Made by a program: the position numbers and the translations under genes. Positions 55,011 to 64,000 of a stretch of DNA of 64,000 nucleotides are shown piece after piece. The DNA lies in contig JADANN010000202.1 in assembly GCA_018806985.1 (NCBI GenBank), positions 1,302,001 to 1,366,000 of the forward strand, in the 5' to 3' direction. How positions within the stretch are numbered: the stretch's first letter is position 1; each line of letters begins with the position of its first letter. Origin of the DNA: Angiostrongylus vasorum (lineage: Eukaryota > Nematoda > Chromadorea > Rhabditida > Metastrongylidae). Under the pieces are notes generated by a model. It was not told the DNA's origin and searched no databases. It saw only the letters and a list, made by a program, of their open reading frames with translations.

Positions 55011-55339
55011 GATCATTAATGTCTCAACGAAAATTTCCGGTGTTAGTGTGCCTTAGCTGCATACACACCGTTCAGTCATACTGTTCGCAAATCATTCTAA
55101 CCTTATCCAGCTGTGGTAAGTTGTTTCAAAAGGCAGCCGTTTTTTTTGTTCTGTGCTTCAAAAGCGTATTTAGTAAGAGGATTCCTTGTGCACGTTGGTG
55201 TTATCACTATCCAAGTTCTTATTTCTCGCTGAATATTTGCTTTAAAACGCTTTCTCCAAACTGGTATTGACCATTTTAGGATGCTTGAAATTCTCCTCTT
55301 AGTAATTCTTCGTATTCTTGTTGAGCAGACACGAGGTGT

Positions 55340-56100
55340 TATTTTTTATTCTTTATTCACGAGCAAGCTGACGTTTCGGCAGATTTCGCCTTCCTCAGAG
55401 CCTGGGAAGGTCATGTTGACAGCAATCTATTCGGCCAAACACCTCCATAACCAAACAGAGAAAACGCTAATCCAAGATTTCAATCACATTGAACACAGCT
55501 TTGCACACTCACCGCCTTCTATGAGGCTTCCACTGTGTATGTCGCGTGGAGACCAACCGCACAGAATTCACATGGAAGCGTAATATGCCCCTCCCATCAA
55601 AATAAGAGCCCCATATACTGCCCAATGTCACGAGTGACAATGAAGAATTCTTTCCTGCGGTTCACTTTCGGATTTCTGGAACTAATCCAGAACGCCTCGA
55701 GAGTTTTGCGCGCTTGTGTTCTCGATTCCCTGCGCGAGGGATCGTGACACGTACTTCAAAGTCCTCCCCGCTATGTCTCTGGGTCCTATGCGTGCCTAGT
55801 GGGGTATTTGGTTTACGTTTGCCGACTAGGTGTTCTTTTATGCGGACACAGAGGGATCTGCCCGTTTTGCCAATGTATTCGTCTCCGCACGTCTTACAGG
55901 AGATCAGATAAACTGTACCCGAGCTCATCTCTACCACTAGGGCAAACTATGCAATTTTTCGTTGCACATAGACGGTCATATAGGCGGTCTCCTCTTAGTA
56001 CATGAAGTTCGTATTCTATCATGGGCGCCCACTTCCCGCTGTTGATAAAGATGTAGAAGCGATAAACGAATAGACCAAAGTGTTGTTTGCAAATAAAAAC
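55340..56100 (-). mobile_element. Penelope-like (GIY-YIG) retroelement 3' fragment with hammerhead-like motif
   Basis: The minus-strand ORF at 55937-55662 encodes VYLISCKTCGDEYIGKTGRS and then LCVRIKEHL, the GIY-YIG endonuclease of Penelope-like elements with its CxxC pair. Upstream (56.1-55.95 kb) lies YDRLCATKNCIVCPSGRDE, the linker between reverse transcriptase and endonuclease. The element runs on through a non-coding tail to a hammerhead-like core at 55365-55403. The reverse transcriptase is absent, so it is a truncated copy. Confidence 0.8.
55365..55403 (-). ncRNA. hammerhead-ribozyme-like core, best copy
   Basis: On the minus strand: AGGCT (stem I, 5'), CTGAGGA, A, GGC, loop GAAATCT, GCC, GAAA, CGTC, AGCTT (stem I, 3'). 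The stem-I halves pair over five positions (one G-U), stem II is GGC/GCC, and ACGT is self-complementary, as in dimeric type-I hammerheads of Penelope-like elements. One extra A between GA and stem II departs from the textbook core, so activity is unproven. Confidence 0.55.
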
Positions 56101-56641
56101 TCGAAGTTTAATCATTCATCGAGTCGAGGTATTAAAGTTGTGGAGAACTCTATAAATGGGGTACCAAAGAAATTTAACACAAGGCAGAGAAGACTGTCGT
56201 TACAAAGTCTGCTCTACGTTTCTGCATTGTGAATTGCGATGAAAATACCGTATACGAGAAAGAAAGATATCAAGGCAGTGATTGAGCCTAGGCGAACGTT
56301 TTAACACTTCCCAACTCCTGAACCTGTACCAAAGGGATGCCATGAAAATTGTTTGGTGACCTGCATCTAGATTCCTCACCTCGCCACGATGTGTTCCTTT
56401 AATTGATAAGTTAACACGAAGTCGTAATGAAACTTTTATTCGGCTAAAATTTTTTCTTCCTTCAGTTTTTTCAGAATCGTGTCGACTGCCCACACTCGAT
56501 CATCGCTGCGTTGTCGCTTTTCGTAGGCGCATCGAGTCAAACCTGGAGTAACCTCATACGGTATTATGCTTTTATATGTTCTTATACAGCACGATTGTTG
56601 ATTTATTAAGTGTTCGTTGATGAAAGTTTTTATTTGTATAG

Positions 56642-56929
56642 ATCAGCAACTCTTCACAGTCCTTCAATCTGTGTCCACATTATTGGCGACTACGATCACA
56701 ATAGTAGCAATGAACTACTGTCATGAACTATCAATTTCGCTATTAAGAATTGCGTCAGATTACAGAACCAAATTCCTCCTACCTGCTCCACTCATCAATC
56801 GTCCCGACCATAGTTCTTAAGAAAAAAACTTTCGTATTCAAGTCGATGCTGACATATCTTCGAAGGATTCCTGACCTCCATTTTGAACTCCTGGATTTCA
56901 TACAGCCTCAAGCACACATCTCTAAATGA
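56642..56929 (+). CDS. possible exon pair, unidentified
   Basis: 56642-56820, after acceptor TATTTGTATAG, reads QQLFTVLQSVSTLLATTITI, then NYCHELSISLLRIASDYRTK to a stop. 56843-56929, after acceptor CGTATTCAAG, reads SMLTYLRRIPDLHFELLDFI and QPQAHISK-stop. No good donor joins the two, so at most one may be real. Confidence 0.28.
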
Positions 56930-57259
56930 AAACTGATTAATAAAATTTGATTCGAGCTCAGCTCCAGCCATAAAAGGGTTCCGAAGCTGCCATTCAAGAG
57001 CACGGAGTGTTTTTGCAAGGGACTACATTTAAGCAGCCTCTCTGTATTCGAATGTTCCGATATTATCTGTGAGTAGTTCAGGGCCGTAGATGCATTATCG
57101 CCCAATTATGTTAAGTTGTTCAGAAATAAATGGGCGTTTTTAACCATGTAATTTAGAATGCCATAGCTTGCTTCACGCAAAAACCATTTGAACCTACACC
57201 TTTTTGCCAACAAAGAATAAATTTGCTTACTATAGTTGCATGTCACGGATCACCTTCAT

Positions 57260-60160
57260 ATGAGGGGATCTCGAACCGGTTAGTCGCGAGGCTACGTGGC
57301 GCGCCCTCAGGTGGCGGATAGGGAGGTTAACCGCGGACGAAAAGCGACCTTTGCTTCCCTGAGACGCAGGTGGATCCAGCGGATGGACTCCCTGTTTCTG
57401 CTGCGTCGATTTGGCACATACTTTCTGTATTTACGAGGCGTATTCATGCATGCGTGTGTGGGCTCGTTCTCGCTAATGCGGATTGTATTCTACGAGTCAA
57501 TTCGGCCAAAAGCCTGCAATCAAGTGAGAGGGAAGTACATGGGAGGCGGTCAGGAGTCGCCTCCAACAAATAAGCTCCCATGTCCACTCTGGGAGAGCCT
57601 CGAAAGCTAGCCGTGAGTACACCCAGCCCCCACGTTCACAGCCCTGCAAGCTATACGTGGGTATCAAAAATGCTTAACACAGTAAAAAAAACGGGTCCTC
57701 ATTCCCTTGACCTCAAAAGAGCCCCATTTCGCAGCGTTGGGTAGAACGAGTGCGGAGAGGCTGCAAAAATCTCAGGGCCAATGGAAGCTGCCTGGATTAC
57801 AAAGAACTATGGTGACGATCTGTACCTACAATGCACGTACACTTGCATCCGAGTCCCCGATAGAAGACTTGCTTACGCAAGCAAGAGGGATAACGTACGA
57901 CGTCATCAGCCTGGCCGAAACGAGACGACCACACCCATTTAACGCCGTCTATGACACCGGGGAAGAACAGTTCCTCGGAACGTGCGACAGTAGAGGAGTC
58001 GGCGGCGTCGGCGTTCTCGTCAACACGAGTTTGTCCCTGAATATTGATTCATTCGAACAGCTTACAACCCGAATCGGACCTTCACGATAAAAAAGATGTG
58101 GATCAATACCGGGCTTGTCAATCTTCGTCGTTCACGCGCCGACGTCAAACTATGACGAAGAAGAAGTCGAAGCGTTCTATATGGACTAAAAGTTCTTCAG
58201 AGAAGATCATACATTCTTCAAGACCACCATTGGAGATTTCAACGCCAAGACTGGACCAAGAAGAACGTCTGAAAAACGTCACATTGGAACCCACGGGTTA
58301 GAATGGAACGAGCGGTGTGACCGGCTATCAGAGTTTATCATGGCGACCAAGACCATCCTTGTAAGTCGCAATTCCAGAAGCCCCACTCTCAACGCTAGAC
58401 GTGGGAGTCTCCCAATAGAGAATACCCTAATGAAATAGACCCCATCACAGCAAACAGAAGGTTTTGCCTTACCGATGCCGCTGTTGTTCCGAAATTCTAC
58501 ATGTGATCAGACCACCGTCTCCTTCGTGCAAGACTATATTTCTCGCGGAAAGAAGAAAAAGCCACTAAATTCAAAAACCGAAGACCCACAACCACTGTAA
58601 ACTAGGACTTATTCAATTCGTTAGTCGGCTGTTGGGAATATGCCGTTGTCGACAACATCGACGAGGAATACGATCGGCTCATTCAACATCTTCATGTTAG
58701 GGGCTATGAATGCTGAGAGTTTGAAAGTCACCAAAAGACGTCTGTCTCCAGAAACACTCGAGCTGATACGCTAGCGTGGAATTGCACGAGCTGCAGGCAA
58801 CCGCGAACTAACGTCCGAACTTGCAAAACAATGCAGACAGGCGTTAAAAGACGATCTTAAAGAGACAGAAGAGTAGCGGTAAGATTCGCAAACCCCACTG
58901 AAGCTTCGCCAATAACAAGACCAAGATGATTGCACTCAGACGCCCAGACGGAACAGTTACAGCGTCCAGAAAAGCAATGGAGAAAATCATTCACGAATAC
59001 TACTCAGACCTCTTCGATAGCCACATCTTCCTCCCGTCATGTGAAATAAAGAAGGATGGATATGTTCTACCACCGGTTCTCCCTTCCGAAATCCGACATG
59101 CCATTTCGTCGGTGAAAAAATTGAACAGCAACAAATCCGGACAGGATAAAATCAGAACACCTGAAGAACCTTCCGCCAGTCCTCGTAAACACACTGGCTC
59201 GGCTCTTCACACGTTACCTGTCTGAATGCAAGGCCCCTACTCAGTGGAAGACCAGCAGGACCGTGTTATTGTTCAAGAAGGGTGACCTACACGATATCGG
59301 CAACTATCGCCCAATCTGATGCTGTCTGTCGTCTACAAACTTTTCACTCGTGTCATCCTAAACAGGACTGACAGAACATTGGACGAAGGACAGCCATGTG
59401 AGCAAGCAGGGTTTCGAAAAGGATTTAGTACGATGGACCACATCCACACGATAATAAGGCTCACTGAAGTATCGCGAGAGTACAAAAGACCGCTCTGTCT
59501 CACTTTTTATCGATTTACAGAAGGCCTTTGATTCAAATGAGATAGAAGCAGTCATGGAAGCCCTTAATAATCAAGGAGTCCCTACTCAGCACATAAAGAT
59601 TCTTCGTGAGCTGTACGAAAATTTCACAACCAAGATATCACCATTCTACAACGATAGTAACATTGACGTCAAAAGAGGGGTTAGGCAAGGCGATACCATC
59701 TTGCCAAAATTATTTATCGCTACCCTCCAGAACGTCATGCTAACATTGGAATGGGATTGTATGGGAGTGAAAAATCAATGGTCTGCAGTTACATCATCTT
59801 CGCTTTACTGATGACATCGTGCTTATAACATCAAACATTAGCCAAGAGAAACGTATGCTTGCCGACTTTGATAAAGCCTGTGGAATGATTGGACTTCGAC
59901 TAATTCTCACAAAAACGATGTTCATGAGGAACGGATTGGTTTCGTATGCCCCATTCACGCTCAGGGGAACGAACATCTCCGAATTCTCCAGTTATGTTTA
60001 CTTAGGTCAGCAAATTAACATGTTGAACGACTTAGCTCCAAAGCTGAGCAGAAGGAAACGAGCGGCTTGGGGAGCTTCTACTCTTGCGCGCAACAGGGAA
60101 AAATGGAAGACTTACTGGCGCCCGCTCGAGTCACTCGACGATCAACGGGACCACAGCTGA
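57260..60160 (+). mobile_element. RTE-clade non-LTR retrotransposon, copy 3 (most complete)
   Basis: This 2.9-kb copy has a leader region, an APE-type endonuclease start (ICTYNARTLASES...DLLTQAR and VISLAETRR, 57811-58090), the endonuclease body in shifting frames to 58500, and a reverse transcriptase (58926-60100: the DEGQPCEQAGFRKGFSTMDH block, AFDS, RQGDTI, then FTDD in place of FADD, and YVYLGQQINMLNDLAP). Several frameshifts and stops break the single polyprotein, so it is inactive. The family also occurs at 10.8 and 22.9 kb. RTE elements insert by target-primed reverse transcription and end in short tandem repeats. Confidence 0.88.
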
Positions 60161-61200
60161 TAAAGGTGGTAGTTGCATGGAATTCTGGAGTTCTGGAGGC
60201 GATGAATTCGTTGAAGGCATTTTTGCGTCATCGTGGTTTGTGAATCATTTCTTGCGCAGGAAGTTGTCAAGGTGCTTGAAGAAGTAATAGTCGGTAGGCG
60301 AGAGCTCTGGTGAATATGGCGGATAAAGCAAAGTTTCGTAGCCCAACTCGTCCCATTTCTGCAGAGTTGGTTCCGCAGTGTGAGACCGAGCGTTGTCGTG
60401 GAGAAGGGTTGGTCATTTCCTGTTGACTAATGCCTATCGTTGTTGTCCGAGGTTACGGTGAATTTCTTCGATCTGTTGGCTATTCTTCTCTGCCATAATA
60501 TTTTCTCCGGGATTCAAAAAGCGGTGATGAATCAGCACGGCTGCAGGCCACCAAACAGTTTCCATAACCTTTTTGGCACAATTTCGGCTTTGGGAAGTGC
60601 CGTGGAGCCTGATCACAATCAATCCATTGAGCTGAACGTCGCCGGTTGTCGTGCAGAATCCATTTCTCGCCGAATGTCACAATTCGATCAAGAAAAGGGT
60701 CGTTATTGTTCCGCAGAATAAGAGCAAACTACATTTCAAAACGGCGATTTTTTCTGATTATCGTTTAATTCGTGCGGCCCATTTGTCGAGCTTTTTCTTC
60801 TTTCCTATACGATTTAAGTGAGTGGAAATTGTTCTTGTACTTACGCCAAGCTATTCTGCAAGCTCTCGAACAGTTATTTTGGGGGTTTGCTTTCCACTAG
60901 TGCCTTTAATTGGCGGTGGTCAAGTTCACTGGAACGTCTGTGCCCTTTCTTATCTTCGAGATCGAAATCGTCAGGTCGGAATTTCCGGAACCACATTCGC
61001 ACTGGTGATTCAACAACTGCATTCATCCCAAACTTCATTAATGTTCCAAGCCATCTCTGCTGCACTACGACCGAGTTTGAATAGAAGAAAATTTGACGGA
61101 AATTCGTTTTTGACATCTAAAAAAATGCAAAATTCAAAATTGGTGAAAAATTTAACCATTGACGAAAACATAAAAAACATGGTTAGAAAAACATAAAATC
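60155..61200 (-). mobile_element. mariner-family DNA transposon, degenerate
   Basis: The minus strand encodes a mariner transposase in broken frames. The N-terminal part has MWFRKFRPDDFDLEDKKGHR and ITVRELAE (61116-60860). The catalytic domain has WILHDNRRRSAQW (60660), HDNARSHTAEPTLQKWDELG (60390) and YSPELSPTDYYFFKHLDNFL (60300). The GDEKW motif is FGEKW, so the first catalytic aspartate is gone, and stops follow the NRK and LRKK positions. I could not find terminal inverted repeats by eye. It abuts the 3' end of the 57-kb RTE. Confidence 0.85.
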
Positions 61201-62020
61201 ATCTTTTTAGTGATATATAATAATGTGAGGTACAAGGAATATTTCATTGGTAAAAAATACATTAAAACAATAGTTTTTTTAAAACTCCCATTTATTTCTG
61301 AAGTACCTAACAGTAGTTTTACTTGCAGAAGCACTTCCTTATCCACCTTAGAGGCTATGCGCACTAACGGGTACATTGCCGTACTGTGCCAGAATAGACT
61401 TCGAACTTGAGGATGACATATTAAGTTGTGGGGTGGAACCACCACAGAAATCAGTTCACGATAATTTTCATGATCACTTATTATGTATTCACGCTATTGT
61501 TCTTTTTTTGTCACAATATAACATAATACGCAACTTATCAGCAGTAACCTTTTGACATAAGCATGATTTCTTAATCTCGACGTGTTAAAAATCTGCATAC
61601 ACTTTTGGTGATGATTTTCTCATGCTTTTCTCAAGCTTCTTTGTGTTGTTAAATCTTAAGGGAAAAATATGGGATATGGGACTACCTGCTCGGATCATAT
61701 GCTCCGATGAAGACGAAGACGTGGGAACTTTATACTAAATAAATGCCTACATCAACATCGTGTAAGCTCAACAATTTAAAAAACATGGGATTTGGGTAAA
61801 AAATACTATTGAACGCCACTCTGAGAACATCGGTAGGAAGCAGACTTCGTCTTGCTCGTAATGACTTGTATTTTTATCACTTGTTTACTTGTACTTTATC
61901 ATCACAGTTTTGCAATATATACATCATCTTCGTGTTTTCTAGTCTATCTAGTTGGTAGTTCGGCATATGCGAATAACTGTATGGCTATAAAGAAATTGTC
62001 AACTACTTAACTTAAAACTC
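61200..62020. other. no firm feature
   Basis: AT-rich sequence right of the mariner. At 61745-61775 lies the tail signature of the CAA-tract element (CATCAACATCGTGTAAGCTCAAC). Confidence 0.4.
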
Positions 62021-62024
62021 TCGA

Positions 62025-62335
62025 ATATTTACCACCTCATCGTGGCTGAGATATGTTCCTGGGTGTCGGGCTGCGATGTACAGCGGTGGATTCATCCCCT
62101 CGGCAGGGTCTGATAGCTGAGAACGACTCCGGCGTTTCCATAAGAAAGCTCAGCTAAGAGTAAACCAATACCAGGGTCCACCATCCTGCGACTGCCCTGT
62201 GGTGGTGGCGACCTCAGGCGGACTTCGACCAGGCTGTCTTCGGGTCTCCAGGGAACCACAATGGCTTAACCAGCAAATCTCCGGAGAAAGGAAATTATGC
62301 TGGGGCCCGCAGAAGCAGTGAAGAGTGGCCATTTT
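62025..62335 (+). repeat. dispersed repeat family A
   Basis: From TTTACCACCTCATCGTGGCT through CAATGGCTTAACCAGCAAAT to GCAGTGAAGAGTGGCC. Confidence 0.6.
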
Positions 62336-62652
62336 TTTAGTGTTCGAGAGCGTAATAACTTAAAGGTCAGCTCAAACTGTAGGCATGAAACCTCTACGCA
62401 GAACTGTAGAAAGCAGAGATTGAGTCACTATCATCAAGACTTCGATAAGCTAAAGGCATATATTTTAATTCATTATTTGCTTGTGATACAGATGCTGGCC
62501 TTTCATAACAATGTTTGCTGGAAGTATATAAACTCATTTTATACCATGTCCTATCAGTTGATGTTTTCCAGTAGTCCTTAAGTCGTCTAGTGGATGCATG
62601 CGTGAATTCGAAAGCTGGTACCGTTATTTAACCAACCTTCACTTAAACTCAG

Positions 62653-62778
62653 CATTAATGCCCTCAAAAAACTGGATTCAGAGATTTTAATGATGGGAAG
62701 TGCAAAAGATGCTCCAATCTTCAATCTGCCTCCCTTGCCGGAACAAGGAAAGCTACCGACCGCCAGTAGTTTAGATAA
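62653..62778 (+). CDS. unidentified internal exon
   Basis: Acceptor AAACTCAG and donor GATAA|GTGAGT bound a 126-base exon reading INALKKLDSEILMMGSAKDA and then PIFNLPPLPEQGKLPTASSL. The proline-rich, regular composition and clean splice sites make it a likely real exon of a plus-strand gene continuing to the right. No domain recognised. Confidence 0.5.
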
Positions 62779-63413
62779 GTGAGTGCTTTATGCGTCTTAA
62801 GAAGTCTATACTTGGAAGTAAAGGAATAAATTTAAAGGGATAGTTTCGTGAACCTTGGAATGCATTAATAGTGTCCGCGGCAGAGTTACCTTCGGCAATA
62901 GTCCATCACCTGTCACTCAATGTTTTGCCATAAAAACATCTACCAGGGTCTTAAGAACGAGGAACCTTCTAAATTAAAAATGTTAGTCTGATAGACAAAT
63001 TTATGGATTACTCTATAATTGGAAGCATGTTGCTGTATGATTTTTCCCTGAGTTTAAACGAATAACTTCACCTGTACTACCTGTACCGCATTATTTATTG
63101 AATGGTTCGAGCAGGCAACTGCAAGGTGTCTTTCCAACTATGCGGTAGGTCAGAACTGATAAAAGAAGGCTTATAAAGACATGAAGAGCTTCAGATTCTT
63201 CGTATATGGACCTTGCTTTCCACACTTTCACATGAATGTAGCCAGTGATGGCTCATTGAGCTCTGTTTTGGCATAGTTTTACTTTCGCCATTGCTGTTGA
63301 AATACCGAACTCACTGGCATAGAAACGCTAACTCATTAGAACGGGAGGACCCTCGAAATCGATGACGTGGTGAACTATTGAAGAGGTGAAGCGAATAGGA
63401 TAAGAAAACCTAG

Positions 63414-63584
63414 TTCGTGAAAGTGATACCAGAATATGTAATTTCTGAGAAACCTCATAACCCCGAAAAGCGCATGAGTATTCGAAGTGACGTTAAGGTG
63501 TCATCGGTAATTTCTTCAACTGACGATCATTTTCATTTGCCTAAAAAAAGGAACAAGAACAGGCTCCAAACTCATTCGGTGTAG
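63414..63584 (+). CDS. possible terminal exon, basic
   Basis: Open frame after acceptor AAAACCTAG: FVKVIPEYVISEKPHNPEKR, then MSIRSDVKVSSVISSTDDHF and HLPKKRNKNRLQTHSV-stop. It has a nuclear-signal-like basic cluster (PKKRNKNR). Its phase does not fit directly onto the 62653 exon, so an exon may lie between, or it may be unrelated. Confidence 0.35.
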   Translation, partial: FVKVIPEYVISEKPHNPEKRMSIRSDVKVSSVISSTDDHFHLPKKRNKNRLQTHSV

Positions 63585-63639
63585 GAAGTCGCCATCAGTT
63601 TCTAGCTCCCATTTTCGTAAATATAAGGGCACCTCAGCG

Positions 63640-64000
63640 CTGGCTGCGTTTCGGCTTCTCATTCTTCACAGCCTGAAAAGGTTAAATTGACATGTAATTT
63701 ACTCAGCCATACACTGTCATAACCTCAGCAGACAAAACTTGGCGCATAAGTTTTCATTCTGATAAGAAACAGCTTTTTTAAACACTCACCGTCTTGTTTA
63801 TCATAAATTTTCCAACTGTTGTTGGAGAGCAGCTCCATAGCGTCTTAAATGAGTGCGGTTCGCTTTTTGGATTTTTGGAATTTATGCAAAAATGCTTCAG
63901 AAGTTCCATGCGTTGACGTTCTAGATTCCTGTGCGAGGATAGAGTTTTGCTTCAGCATCTTCTCCGTTATATTTTCCTGCCCGGCGTCTGCCTAGTGCAG
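63640..64000 (-). mobile_element. Penelope-like tail, cut by window end
   Basis: From the decayed core near 63650 onward the sequence follows the minus-oriented tail of the 55.4-kb copy, including CACTCACCGTCTTGTTTATC and the region just 3' of the GIY-YIG domain. It runs off the window. Confidence 0.5.

Overview
This is AT-rich eukaryotic genomic DNA with short introns carrying nematode-type splice acceptors, a patched-related (ptr) gene, a paired-domain gene, and a dense load of RTE retrotransposons, GIY-YIG Penelope-like fragments, mariner and tRNA-derived SINEs. Together these suggest a parasitic strongylid nematode, most likely a hookworm-like species. The species call is inference. No bacterial or viral genes are evident.

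Region 2.7-32.3 kb is dominated by one minus-strand gene for a patched-related sterol-sensing-domain membrane protein. I could chain 19 exons with matching phases, from a start at 32264 to a stop at 2685, plus two tentative exons. The exon-encoded parts add up to roughly 800 residues. The introns are filled with mobile DNA: three RTE copies or fragments, Penelope-like (GIY-YIG) fragments, hammerhead-ribozyme-like motifs, tRNA-derived SINEs, a dispersed repeat called family A here, and an LTR-like repeat.

Region 32.8-43 kb has scattered coding-like fragments that I could not identify. Region 43.06-45.6 kb carries three minus-strand exons of a paired-domain (PAX-like) gene: the PAI subdomain, the linker, and a RED-like subdomain. 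The PAI exon has a one-base homopolymer frameshift. Plus-strand exon-like pieces occur at 46.3, 49.4, 50.2, 52.4, 56.6, 56.8, 62.65 and 63.4 kb. Several have good splice signals, but I recognise no family.

Region 53-61.2 kb is mostly mobile DNA: a second RTE-type element (53.0-54.5 kb), a Penelope GIY-YIG fragment with the best hammerhead-like motif (55.36-56.1 kb), the longest RTE copy (57.26-60.16 kb), and a decayed mariner (60.16-61.2 kb). All transposon ORFs seen are broken.

The most interesting structures are: (1) a family of about a dozen hammerhead-like cores (CTGANGA, GGC/GCC stem, GAAACGTC), some linked to Penelope-like sequence and some to small palindromic elements; (2) an 83-bp near-perfect inverted repeat at 38890-39099; (3) a SINE dimer inserted into a family-A repeat with an exact 11-bp target duplication; (4) a ptr protein that seems to have lost acidic residues typical of RND-type transport; and (5) the interrupted paired-domain gene.
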